From the NCBI GenBank assembly GCA_964619935.1, contig CAZUGO010000009.1:1-63676 (forward strand): a stretch of 63,676 nt of DNA, written 5' to 3'. How positions within the stretch are numbered: the stretch's first letter is position 1; the number at the start of each line of letters is the position of its first letter. The notes below the pieces were generated by a model. The model saw nothing but the letters and a program-made list of their open reading frames with translations, made no database searches and was not told the DNA's origin. This document shows, piece after piece, positions 56,381 through 63,676 of the stretch. This stretch comes from CAZUGO01 sp964619935. GTDB lineage: Bacteria > Planctomycetota > Phycisphaerae > UBA1845 > CAIVHJ01. The position numbers and the translations under genes were made by a program.

Positions 56381-56420
56381 ACACAGGTGGACGGCCGCAA
56401 GACGGGTCGTCCACCTGTGT
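56381..56420. terminator. Strong hairpin after the Cys-rich protein gene
   Basis: ACACAGGTGGACG pairs perfectly with CGTCCACCTGTGT over 13 bp around a 14-nt loop. It lies 25 bp past the stop of the minus-strand gene; the T-run is weak (TTCATTCC), so termination is likely but not certain. Confidence 0.6.
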
Positions 56421-56445
56421 TTGTGTCCGGATTGTTGTTGGGCGG

Positions 56446-57078
56446 CTATTCGGGGCGGCCGCTTGCGGCACTGCGGCGGCGGACCAGGCCGACGCCCATC
56501 ACGCCGAGCATCATCGGGAACAACATGCCGGCGCCGCACAACTGCACCTCCCGCACGTGGTTGTCCCCATCGGTATCGACCGGTTGATCCTCTTCGAGCA
56601 ACCCGGCCTCCGCGGCTTCCAGCAGATCGATCTGCTCCAACAGCAACGCTTCATGGTCGGTGAAGTGGTCCATGTCCGCGTCAGAGACGAGGACGGCATC
56701 CGCCAGGTCTCCGTGCAGGTCGGCGTTCATGGGACCGTCCTGATTGCCATCGACGCTGCCGTCGACCTCGGCCACGGCGTAGATGATCCAACAGTGGCTG
56801 TCACTGGAGATATCGTTCGCCACACAGCACCGCCGGGTCGTGCACTCGAAGTCGCAGTTATCGCCGCCGTTGCACACGTAGCATCCCCAATTCGCCAGGC
56901 AGCAGCGAGACCTGCCGCTGCCAAGATCCGTGTAGGTGCCGCCGGCGAGGCGGCAGAACTCTCGGCCGCTCAGCGGAAGGTCATCCGCCGCTTTGGCGGA
57001 CGAGGCGTACAGCCCGCCCATCACCGCCCCCACGCACAACGCCTTGAGCCACCGTTTTGTCGATCCTTGGTTTTCCAT
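56446..57078 (-). CDS. Secreted Cys-rich protein with C-terminal membrane-sorting tail
   Basis: 210 aa from the ATG at 57078, with AGGAGG 6 nt upstream. Signal peptide ends SSAKA. A Cys-rich domain (REFCRLAGG, then CCLANWGCYVCNGGDNCDFEC and TRRCCVAN) with about ten Cys is followed by an acidic segment rich in Asp/Glu (VDTDGDNHVREVQL) and the tail CGAGMLFPMMLGVMGVGLVRRRSA. A glycine-rich helix plus RRR is a PEP-CTERM-like sorting signal typical of planctomycetes. Function unknown; the cysteines may form disulfides outside the cell. Confidence 0.8.
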   Translation of the reverse strand: MENQGSTKRWLKALCVGAVMGGLYASSAKAADDLPLSGREFCRLAGGTYTDLGSGRSRCCLANWGCYVCNGGDNCDFECTTRRCCVANDISSDSHCWIIYAVAEVDGSVDGNQDGPMNADLHGDLADAVLVSDADMDHFTDHEALLLEQIDLLEAAEAGLLEEDQPVDTDGDNHVREVQLCGAGMLFPMMLGVMGVGLVRRRSAASGRPE

Positions 57079-57360
57079 GGTCTGCCTCCTCAAGCCCTCG
57101 TCACCCATGCTCCCGGGCGGGTTACGCGTCCGCCACCACTGGGCCAAGGCAGTTCCCGTGCCGCAGCGTGCCCGGCGCTGCAGCCGGCCGTCTGAAGGCC
57201 GTTTTCAGGAGCATTCAAGCACCAAGACGGGCAAAACGCCTGTCGTCCGGACGCCCTCCTGAGCAACCCTGCCCAGTATGGGTGGGTACTTCGGGAAAAA
57301 GGAGCCTTTCTTGCCGTTCTTCTTGGGTCTTTGATGGTGGATTCCAATCCGGAAGAAAAC

Positions 57361-57564
57361 GGGGTCAGGATCGTTTATTGGGCTTGGGCTTCTTGTTGCT
57401 GGGGCGACCACGTGGGCGGATGCTGGATTCGAGTCCCGCCAGGCGGTGCGGACCTGCCAGTGCGGGCTCCCGAAAGGACGATTGCGGTTCACCGAGCGCC
57501 GCAGCCGTTCCAGTTCCCGACGAAGTCTCCGCGATGTTCGAGTCAGTCAAACGATCCTGACCCC
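57361..57564 (-). repeat. RTE, copy 2
   Basis: 204 bp with GGGGTCAGGATCGTTT at both ends in inverted orientation. Coding direction is minus. Same internal frameshift as copies 1 and 3 between HWQVRTA and GLES(S/T)IRPRGRP. Confidence 0.85.
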
Positions 57565-57601
57565 ATTTCGTCCCTGACCCCCTTTCCCCCGCTGACCATT
57601 G

Positions 57602-58786
57602 CTATGGAACGCGAACAGTGTCACCGTGATGGCACCACGCACCTATATTGCCCTCAAACGGGTCATTCGAATTGTAACGATAGTCGTAGCGAATGCGATC
57701 GTCGCATCCAGAAATGCGCCTGGACTCATTTCTGTCCATCCAATCCGAGAATATTGGCCGGCCCTTTCCTCCTTGTTCGTTCTCGCAATAAACGTCAACT
57801 TCAACATCGAATTTCGCTTCAAGCATACAGGAATCATCCGTCAATCCGGCAACTCCTTCGGGATGTCGAAGGCTCACGTCAGCAGGCTTAGACGTGCGCT
57901 GGAGGCCTCGCTTTGCCGGCAAGTCGGAAGCCAGAATACCCTCGGCGGAGGGAACGCCAAAACTGCTGGTTCCGTGAGTTTCCTCACCGCGGACTTTCCA
58001 TCGGACCCATCCCGCGATGTAGTCGGATCGTGAATCGTCAATAAAGAACGCCAAGTGACCTCCTTCGCTCACTGATAACCAACTGCTTGTATCATCACGA
58101 TCCACAGCGCGATGCTCTTGATAATTCGTAAAGACGTGCCAGTTGCCGGGCCAACTCGGTGACCATCCCCAATGATCACGACCCCTATTGCCACCGCCGA
58201 CAACCATGATTTGATAGACCTGTATGTCTTTCCATTGCTTATTAGCAGGGAGCCTTTCAAGCTGAACGTTGAATCCACGCCGTTTGTCTCTTTGAAGCGA
58301 AACTCTCTTGGGGACTCCAGGATACGAGTTTCCCCTGCCATGTTTGACTTCTAGGCCCAGGCAGCTGACGCCGTGGATTTCCTTTCCATTCACTTTCCAA
58401 CGCGCCCAACCTGATAGGAATTGAGATTTAGAGCCCTTCGCAGAGAACGTGATTTCACCATTAGCGCCGACCTGTATCCATGTACTCGCATCATTGCGGC
58501 GAACGGCCTTGCCATTCGGACCGATGACTTGCCAGTCGCCACCCGCAGACCAGCCCCAAGAATCTTTTCCTTTGTTGCCGCTGCCAATGAGCATAACTTG
58601 ATAAACCTTGATGTTACTCCAAGTTTGCCCTGCCGGGAGTCCATTTAAGGAAGTCCTGTATGGCCGAAACTGCTTGAAATTGACTCGGTTGAAAATGGAC
58701 ACGCCGGTTGTTTCGCCATTGGCGCACGCCGTTTGGAGACTCAGGAGAGTCAGGCTTAATAAGCAAAGACGCACAAAACTGATCAC
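57602..58786 (-). CDS. Secreted protein with two copies of an unrecognised domain
   Basis: 394 aa from GTG 58786, chosen because AAGGAG lies 6 nt upstream and the signal peptide MISFVRLCLLSLTLLSLQTACA starts there. Two tandem repeats of about 110 residues follow. Repeat 1 has LPAGQTWSNIKVYQVMLIGS, KDSWGWSAGGDWQVIGPNGK and GWARWKVNGKEIHGVSCLGL. Repeat 2 has LPANKQWKDIQVYQIMVVGG, RDHWGWSPSWPGNWHVF and GWVRWKVRGEETHGTSSFGV. A third, divergent C-terminal part has several Cys. Base use is clearly less GC-rich than the neighbours, which suggests recent arrival. I do not recognise the domain. Confidence 0.8.
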   Translation of the reverse strand: MISFVRLCLLSLTLLSLQTACANGETTGVSIFNRVNFKQFRPYRTSLNGLPAGQTWSNIKVYQVMLIGSGNKGKDSWGWSAGGDWQVIGPNGKAVRRNDASTWIQVGANGEITFSAKGSKSQFLSGWARWKVNGKEIHGVSCLGLEVKHGRGNSYPGVPKRVSLQRDKRRGFNVQLERLPANKQWKDIQVYQIMVVGGGNRGRDHWGWSPSWPGNWHVFTNYQEHRAVDRDDTSSWLSVSEGGHLAFFIDDSRSDYIAGWVRWKVRGEETHGTSSFGVPSAEGILASDLPAKRGLQRTSKPADVSLRHPEGVAGLTDDSCMLEAKFDVEVDVYCENEQGGKGRPIFSDWMDRNESRRISGCDDRIRYDYRYNSNDPFEGNIGAWCHHGDTVRVP

Positions 58787-59213
58787 GCAATGCTCCTTCA
58801 AGAGCAGGCTCTTGTTCACTCATTCAACGAATCGATGCACATCGGCATATCGTACACTTCACTTGTCAAGATAGCCACCCCGTAGTGTTCAAGTATTGCA
58901 ACGACCGTAGTTGATTGGCACCCGGGGCGATGCGGAGACCGGTGTTGTAGTGTATCATCGTCTCCATGAGTGGCTTTCAAGTATGGCAGGTTCTCGTACT
59001 GTAAGCGCGCACGAGCACCATAGGGAGCGGCACCGGCAACGGCAACGGTGGGGTCAGGGGGTTATTTGCTGGGCTTGCGGAGTGCTCGTCGGCGTGTGGC
59101 CCGGCGGTATTGCTTCCGCTGGACGCGCTGACGTCGTTCGATGGCGCGGTAGTCACGAATGGCCTCGGGATGAGTCTTCCGCCAAGCGTCGGGGCGAAGT
59201 CCGGGAAGAAAAC
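58787..59213. other. Intergenic stretch with a possible transposase scrap
   Basis: On the minus strand, ending with TAA at 59062-59064, a frame reads AWRKTHPEAIRDYRAIERRQ and on to ALRKPSK; it is very basic and lies between two GGGGTCAGG motifs (59050 and 59214). It may be a remnant of the mobile element that spread RTE copies, but I cannot assign it. Confidence 0.35.
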
Positions 59214-59418
59214 GGGGTCAGGATCCGTTTATTGGGCTTGGGCTTCTTGTTGCTGGGGCGACCACGTGGGCGGATGGTGGATTCGAGTCCCGCCAGGTGG
59301 TGCGGACCTGCCAGTGCGGGCTCCCGAAAGGACGATTGCGGTTCACCGAGCGCCGCAGCCGTTCCAGTTCCCGACGAAGCCTCCGCGATGTTCGAGTCAA
59401 TCAAACGATCCTGACCCC
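59214..59418 (-). repeat. RTE, copy 3
   Basis: 205 bp, over 95 percent identical by eye to copy 2, with one extra base near the left end (GGATCCGTTT). Both copies share the left flank GGAAGAAAAC and the right flank CCATTTCGTCCC, so the true mobile unit may extend about 10 bp beyond the inverted repeats. Confidence 0.85.
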
Positions 59419-59450
59419 ATTTCGTCCCCGGGCGGCGACCTCTTTCCGCG

Positions 59451-60911
59451 TCATCCCTTGATGACGCCGATCGGGCGGAGCCGAGCCACGCGACTGGAGA
59501 TGGCCGCATTGTGCAGGACATCGACCACCTGGGTGACGTCCTTGTAGGCATCGGGTTGCTCTTCCTCGAGTCCGGTCCGACCTCGGGCCAAGGCAAACAC
59601 TCCTCGATCGAGCAGCTCTCGACGAATCGACCGACCCTTGCTGGCCCGGATTGCCGCCCCGCGCGACATCCGCCGGCCGGCACCGTGACAGGAACTGCCG
59701 AAGGTATGCAGCATCGATCCGGGCTGTCCGATCAGCACATAGCTGCAACGGCCCATGTCTCCGGGCACCAGCACCGGTTGGCCGATGGCCCGGTAGCGCT
59801 CGGGAAGCTCCGGATGACCCGCCGGGAACGCCCGAGTGGCCCCTTTGCGATGCACACACAGTGATCGCCGCTTGCCATCGACATCGTAGGGCTCCATCTT
59901 GGCGATGTTGTGGGCCACGTCGTAGACCAGCGACATCCCCAGCCGCTCGGCGGGCTGCTCGAACACCTCGGCAAACACCTCGCGAGCCAGGTGGGTCATG
60001 ATCTGGCGGTTGCACCAGGCAAAGTTGGCTGCCGCCGACATGCAGCCCAGGTAGTGCCGGCCCTCCGCGGAATCCAGCGGCGCACACACCAATTGCGGAT
60101 CCGGCAGTCGGATCCCATACTTGCCCGGCACGTCGCGCAGCATGCGCAACGCGTCGTCACACACCTGGTAGCCCAGCCCGCGTGAGCCGGAGTGGATCAT
60201 CACCGTGATGCCGCCTTCGGCCAACCCCATGGCGGTGGCCGCCCGACGATCCTCCACGGCATCGACCACCTGCACCTCCAGAAAGTGATTGCCGCTGCCC
60301 AGGGTCCCGCATTGATCGGCGCCGCGATCCAGAGCCCGCTGCGACACCAGGTCCGGGCGGGCTCCGGCAATACATCCGCGAGCCTCGGTGGCCTCCAGAT
60401 CCGACTCCCACCCCAGTCCGCGCCGGATCACGTACGCAGCGCCCTCGCCCATGAGTTGGACCAATTCCTTGCGCTGGAACTTCACCCGACCGCCACGGCC
60501 AACACCGCAGGGAACGGTCTGAAACAGGCGGTTGATCAGCGGCTCAATCCGCGGCTGCACCTCCGACAACGTCAGTTGGCTGCGGATCAGCCGCACGCCG
60601 CAATTAATGTCGTATCCCACGCCTCCGGGCGAGATCACCCCGCCCTGCCGCGGATCGGTCGCCGCGACCCCGCCGATGCAGAACCCGTAACCCCAATGAA
60701 TGTCCGGCATGGCCAGCGAGTGCTTGACGATCCCGGGCAGGCAGGCAACGTTGGCAACTTGCTCCGGAGACTGATCCTCCTTGAGGGCCTCGACCAGGCG
60801 GCGGTCGGCGTAGATCATGCCGTCCACCAACATCCCCTGCTTATAGGACCGGGGAATCCGCCAGCGGTAGTCGTCGATCTGTTGTAATGGGCCGGTGTAC
60901 GGCTGGGCCAT
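59451..60911 (-). CDS. rtcB: RtcB-family RNA ligase
   Basis: 486 aa from the ATG at 60911. Joins 2',3'-cyclic phosphate and 5'-OH RNA ends using GTP and Mn2+. Motifs: MPDIHWGYGFCIGGVAA (metal site), GVGYDINCGVRLI, LGSGNHFLEVQ, MIHSGSRGLGYQV, CVHRKGATRAFPAG (metal His) and GSSCHGAGRRMSR, which contains the guanylylated His. The ATG follows the archease stop by 2 bp; an in-frame TTG at 60917 overlaps it. Confidence 0.96.
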   Translation of the reverse strand: MAQPYTGPLQQIDDYRWRIPRSYKQGMLVDGMIYADRRLVEALKEDQSPEQVANVACLPGIVKHSLAMPDIHWGYGFCIGGVAATDPRQGGVISPGGVGYDINCGVRLIRSQLTLSEVQPRIEPLINRLFQTVPCGVGRGGRVKFQRKELVQLMGEGAAYVIRRGLGWESDLEATEARGCIAGARPDLVSQRALDRGADQCGTLGSGNHFLEVQVVDAVEDRRAATAMGLAEGGITVMIHSGSRGLGYQVCDDALRMLRDVPGKYGIRLPDPQLVCAPLDSAEGRHYLGCMSAAANFAWCNRQIMTHLAREVFAEVFEQPAERLGMSLVYDVAHNIAKMEPYDVDGKRRSLCVHRKGATRAFPAGHPELPERYRAIGQPVLVPGDMGRCSYVLIGQPGSMLHTFGSSCHGAGRRMSRGAAIRASKGRSIRRELLDRGVFALARGRTGLEEEQPDAYKDVTQVVDVLHNAAISSRVARLRPIGVIKG

Positions 60912-60913
60912 AA

Positions 60914-61333
60914 TCAAATGTCCACGATGACGGTGGCTTCGAAGCCCGCCGCGTCCTGCCGAATGCTCAGGTGGTGATAGGTGACGGCCTTGACCTCATG
61001 ATGATAGACGCTCTTGCGACGATCGACCTGGTGCAGGTCGACCGCGACGTGCAGCCGACAGCCATCGAACGTCCGGACGGCCAGGTGGCCGGCGATGTGC
61101 GAATCGCGCTCGAACCGCCATAACAACTCATCCAGAAAATCGCGCAGCAGAGTCGCCGGATCGGCGGCGGTCAGGTCCACGACGGCGCGGCCCGCCGGCG
61201 CACCGGCCACCAGAACGCCAATCACCGCATAAAGCCCGGCAGCGGCCGGCCGCAGCAGACCGGCCAGAGTCTCGGCTCGGGCCCGGATGCCCATGTCCGC
61301 GGTGTGATCGAATAGCTCGTACCCGCCGCTCAT
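60914..61333 (-). CDS. Archease
   Basis: 139 aa. MSGGYELFDHTADMGIRARA is the archease signature with the metal-binding Asp; LLRDFLDELLWRFERD and YHHEVKAVTYHHLSIR complete the family, ending VIVDI. Archease speeds RtcB guanylylation and turnover. The two genes form a compact archease-rtcB operon. Confidence 0.96.
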   Translation of the reverse strand: MSGGYELFDHTADMGIRARAETLAGLLRPAAAGLYAVIGVLVAGAPAGRAVVDLTAADPATLLRDFLDELLWRFERDSHIAGHLAVRTFDGCRLHVAVDLHQVDRRKSVYHHEVKAVTYHHLSIRQDAAGFEATVIVDI

Positions 61334-61443
61334 ATTATAATCATAGCGTCACATACCCCAATTCCGTTCCGCAGGCAGGCGCCGGACCGCGGCAGTCGTC
61401 CCGACCGGCGGCCGGCAGCAGTCGGCACGACAAGAGGAGCGCG

Positions 61444-61950
61444 ATGGCCCGACGGCCGGTCATTGGAGTCATGGGGGGCGCAACCGTGGAGCCCGCGACC
61501 GTTACCCAGGCTGCCGAATTGGGTGCCGAGATCGCCGCTCGTGGCTGGATCCTGCTCAACGGAGGTCGCAATGCCGGTGTGATGGCCGCCTCTGCACGAG
61601 GAGCCCGGCAGGCCGGCGGCACCGTGGTGGGCATTCTGCCGGGTCGCGACCGCCGAGACGCCGCGCCCGATCTGGATCTGGTCATTGTGACCGGAATGGG
61701 TGATGCCCGCAACGTGATCAACGTGTTGTCCAGCGACGTGGTGATCGCTTGCGCCGGCGGCGCCGGTACCGCCGCTGAAGTTGCCCTGGCCCTGAAGCAC
61801 CACAAACCCGTGATCTTGCTCGGATTCGACCCTGGTGGGCTGTTCGCGGAGTTTCGGCAGAGCGGGCAGTTGGCCACCGCGGCCAACCCACAGGATGCCG
61901 TGGCCCGGGCGGCGGCGTTCCTCCACCAAGCTAGCCCGGATACTGCATGA
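61444..61950 (+). CDS. TIGR00725-type LOG/SLOG Rossmann protein
   Basis: 168 aa. Nucleotide-binding features are PVIGVMGGATVEP, LLNGGRNAGVMAASARGARQ, VVGILPGRD and the CAGGAGTAAEVALALKH helix, which correspond to the GG-x-GT-x-E site of lysine-decarboxylase-like LOG proteins and SLOG ligand sensors. It could bind a nucleotide-derived ligand or cleave a phosphoribosyl bond. Divergent from the archease operon with about 110 bp between. Confidence 0.85.
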   Translation: MARRPVIGVMGGATVEPATVTQAAELGAEIAARGWILLNGGRNAGVMAASARGARQAGGTVVGILPGRDRRDAAPDLDLVIVTGMGDARNVINVLSSDVVIACAGGAGTAAEVALALKHHKPVILLGFDPGGLFAEFRQSGQLATAANPQDAVARAAAFLHQASPDTA

Positions 61951-62213
61951 GATTGCCAGAGAATCTGCATAAGAAAAGCCCCTCGGCGCTGTAGGATTGC
62001 CTTGACCTTCAGCCCCGGCCCAGAATCGGTTTACTCGCGGCCATCCACCGGAGGATCGACCATGACCGCACCGGGCTGTTGTTCTCCAGCACCAAGCACA
62101 GACTGGGCGATGCTCAAGCTGACCGTACGGCGTTTGCGGCAGACCCAACTGTCGCTTCCTGGCGACCTGACCGGGCCCAAGCGGGGCCCCGACCCCCAAG
62201 CCCGCCGGGATTT
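61951..62213. other. Intergenic stretch with no recognised gene
   Basis: No supported ORF; leads into the palindrome cluster of locus 2. Confidence 0.5.
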
Positions 62214-62351
62214 TACCAAAATGGTACCACCATTTCAATCAAACGGTACCACGGTTTATAGAAAACGGTATCTTCATTTAGTCACAACGGTGGTACCATT
62301 TGAATAAAACGGTATCTTGATTTGCTATTTCTCGTGATACCATTTGAGAGC
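62214..62351. repeat. Six-unit GGTAYC palindrome cluster, locus 2 (mirror of locus 1)
   Basis: Cores at 62223 (GGTACC), 62245 (GGTACC), 62267 (GGTATC), 62292 (GGTACC), 62311 (GGTATC) and 62336 (GATACC). Spacings 22, 22, 25, 19 and 25 bp are those of 14349-14477 read backwards. Unit sequences such as AAATGGTACCACCATTT and ACGGTATCTTCATTT match locus 1 units individually, with several changes. Confidence 0.85.
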
Positions 62352-62485
62352 CGCAGCGGCGTAGGGCCGGTTCCCGGCAAGGGGGGCGGTCGGCGCCGGG
62401 CCACAGGCCCCAGCCTGTCTGACCCAGTGAAGCCAGCCGTCAGACCCAAGTCCGAAACTTCACGGATCCTCATGCAACATGCCGG

Positions 62486-62835
62486 CTAGCGCGGGCTGCG
62501 ACCCGAGCTGATGGATGTGCGGGACTCGTCAGGTGGGTTCCCGCCATCGAGGACCGCGGCGGGTTGAGCCGCGGGTACTGCCGGCAGGTCATCGGGGGCC
62601 CCGTCGGACGACCACAACAGGACGGCGACGGGAATCAGGGCGAAGATGCCCGGGTTGCGCTGCAGGCAGCCCAGCACCAGAATGCAGACGATGATGGCCA
62701 GGTCCAGCACCGCCCGTGATCGACCCAGCGCGGCGGCGCTGCCGGCCGGAAGCCCTCGCCTGGGACCGCAAGACAATCCTTGAAGCCTTGAAGAATCACC
62801 GCTCCGGCGATCAACGCGCAAATCATGACAATCAT
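62486..62835 (-). pseudogene. Small membrane protein, frameshifted
   Basis: The ATG at 62835 has GGGAGAGAACC upstream and encodes MIVMICALIAGAVILQGFKD; this frame then turns into nonsense. From about 62740 another frame reads AVLDLAIIVCILVLGCLQRN and FALIPVAVLLWSS and continues to 62486. Joined, it would be a roughly 115-aa protein with three helices. A single frameshift is likely. No family recognised. Confidence 0.45.
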
Positions 62836-62881
62836 GGTTCTCTCCCAGGGCCGCCTGACCCTGACCGGCACTCGGCACAGT

Positions 62882-62928
62882 AGCTGGATCCGGGTACAAA
62901 TACGCATTTCGCCGGTTCGGCCATGCAC
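62882..62928. repeat. 45-bp dispersed repeat, copy 2 (inverted)
   Basis: AGCTGGATCCGGGTACAAAT and on to GGCCATGCAC; inverted relative to 56323-56367. Both copies lie within about 100 bp of a MITE-123 copy. Confidence 0.8.
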
Positions 62929-63022
62929 ACTTCCAAGCTCTGGAGATACGAAACCGGAAGACGACTCTCACCACGCAGGCTGGGGGGGGGCAATCCCTCC
63001 AGGAAGCCGCGGATTATGTACC

Positions 63023-63145
63023 AATACTGTTCGGCACTGAACGTGCGTCCTTGACTTACGGTGCTTTCTTGCAGAATTGCTGCTGGCGTGCCACCCGTTC
63101 CTGGTCTGCGAACACGTTCAAGCAACCTGAGTGCCGAACAGAATT
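63023..63145. repeat. MITE-123, copy E (divergent)
   Basis: Ends AATACTGTTCGGCACT and AGTGCCGAACAGAATT; the interior differs from copies A-D at many positions (for example GCTGGCGTGCCACCCG). No clear target duplication: GTACC on the left, GATAC on the right. The oldest copy in the window. Confidence 0.85.
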
Positions 63146-63676
63146 GATACCGTTAGGGGTGACATAACTGCTGACTTTTTACTAACCGGAAGCATCGATA
63201 GTGGTATTTCTACCGGACTGAACATCGGCGGAGATATCACAGACGATTTTGAGATAACCGGCGACATTGAAGGGCTCTACCATGTGATTGGGGGCGATAT
63301 CACTGGCCCAACGTTCGAGTTCGACGAGCTTATTCCCTACGGAACGCCCCCAAGCTCAACCGGCATCCTGACGATTACAGGCGACGTGTCCGCAGCCCTC
63401 GTGGTTGGAAAAGTTGGTGATACGACTACGTTGAACATTCTTGGAGAAATAACGGATCCTCAGGACACCGTTGGGGATGTGGACGTCGATTTCACCAGCA
63501 TCGTTCGGTGGTGATGTCGCGGGGACAATGCTCGTCGAAAATGCCGGTCTATCGTCAGATGCATTCATTGACATTGGCAGTTTGTCCGGTAGCGGATCCA
63601 TCGAGATTGACGATGATTGCGATGGCGACATCATCGTTGCTGCTGGGACGGGATCTTCAACGTTAATTCACTTGGC
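63146..63676 (+). pseudogene. Gly-Asp-Ile repeat protein, 5'-truncated, frameshifted, runs off the end
   Basis: Right after MITE copy E the frame reads DTVRGDITADFLLTGSIDSG, then NIGGDITDDFEITGDIEG and stops at 63514. The next frame carries on as GGDVAGTMLVENAGLSSDAF and DIGSLSGSGSIEIDDDCDGD to the window edge. Repeats every 20-25 residues match those at 54865-55887, so this is a paralogue that has lost its signal peptide to the repeat insertion or a rearrangement. Confidence 0.7.

Noticed and set aside
58911..59414. 167-aa plus-strand ORF over RTE copy 3
   Set aside because: Half of it is the reverse strand of the transposase-tail element; no independent support.

Overview
The window is high-GC bacterial chromosome, most likely from an uncultured Planctomycetota lineage close to Phycisphaerae. 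I infer this from several traits: small membrane proteins ending in a CxxCGYxL...CPECG zinc ribbon, secreted proteins carrying dockerin-like LNGDxxVNAADLAxLLGAWG repeats, a C-terminal GAG-helix-RRR sorting-type tail, tandem Ser/Thr kinases with transmembrane or RDD tails, and dense interspersed repeats. No replication origin, rRNA operon or CRISPR array is visible.

Layout. 0-2.5 kb: a decaying tandem array of orphan RHS C-terminal tips, each followed by a zinc-ribbon membrane protein. 2.6-5.5 kb: a membrane-fused spermidine-synthase-like protein, a degenerate tRNA-Arg, and a mosaic of group II intron reverse transcriptase and IS4 transposase scraps. 5.5-11 kb: a signalling operon (TPR-FHA protein, kinase-RDD, kinase-polytopic membrane protein). 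11-24 kb: two alkaline-phosphatase-superfamily lipoproteins, an SDR/thioester-reductase-like enzyme, a TadG-like VWA protein, a lipoprotein alpha/beta hydrolase with Cys at the nucleophile position, a GT-C-like membrane protein and a DUF819 protein. 24-34.6 kb is mostly housekeeping: rpsT, a TPR protein, DUF971, the rpmE-prfA-lysA run, an RsbU-type phosphatase, two DUF192 paralogues and an NhaD-like antiporter. 35-39.8 kb: a YqjD/YqjE-like stress-membrane operon, an AI-2E family transporter with an extra C-terminal domain, and a patch of small accessory genes. 40-50.5 kb: a GT4 glycosyltransferase, ftsY, nusB, ribH, a GNAT protein, aceE, an OPT transporter and a thioredoxin-domain protein.

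50.5-59.4 kb is an accessory island rich in repeats. It holds five copies of a 123-bp MITE-like element, three copies of a roughly 204-bp element that encodes only the frameshifted 3' end of a REP-associated (IS200-like) transposase, three copies of a roughly 95-bp palindromic element, REP-type hairpins, and an eight-unit 22-bp tandem array beside a truncated antitoxin. Between them lie secreted-protein genes: a dockerin-like protein, a frameshifted Gly-Asp-Ile repeat protein, a Cys-rich sorted protein, and a protein built of two copies of an unrecognised domain. After this come archease-rtcB (RNA repair), a LOG/SLOG-family protein, and a 5'-truncated Gly-Asp-Ile repeat gene running off the end.

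The most unusual signal is a pair of six-unit GGTAYC palindrome clusters at about 14.35 kb and 62.2 kb. Their unit spacings (25,19,25,22,22 and 22,22,25,19,25) are exact mirror images, as expected if one structured element is present twice in opposite orientation.
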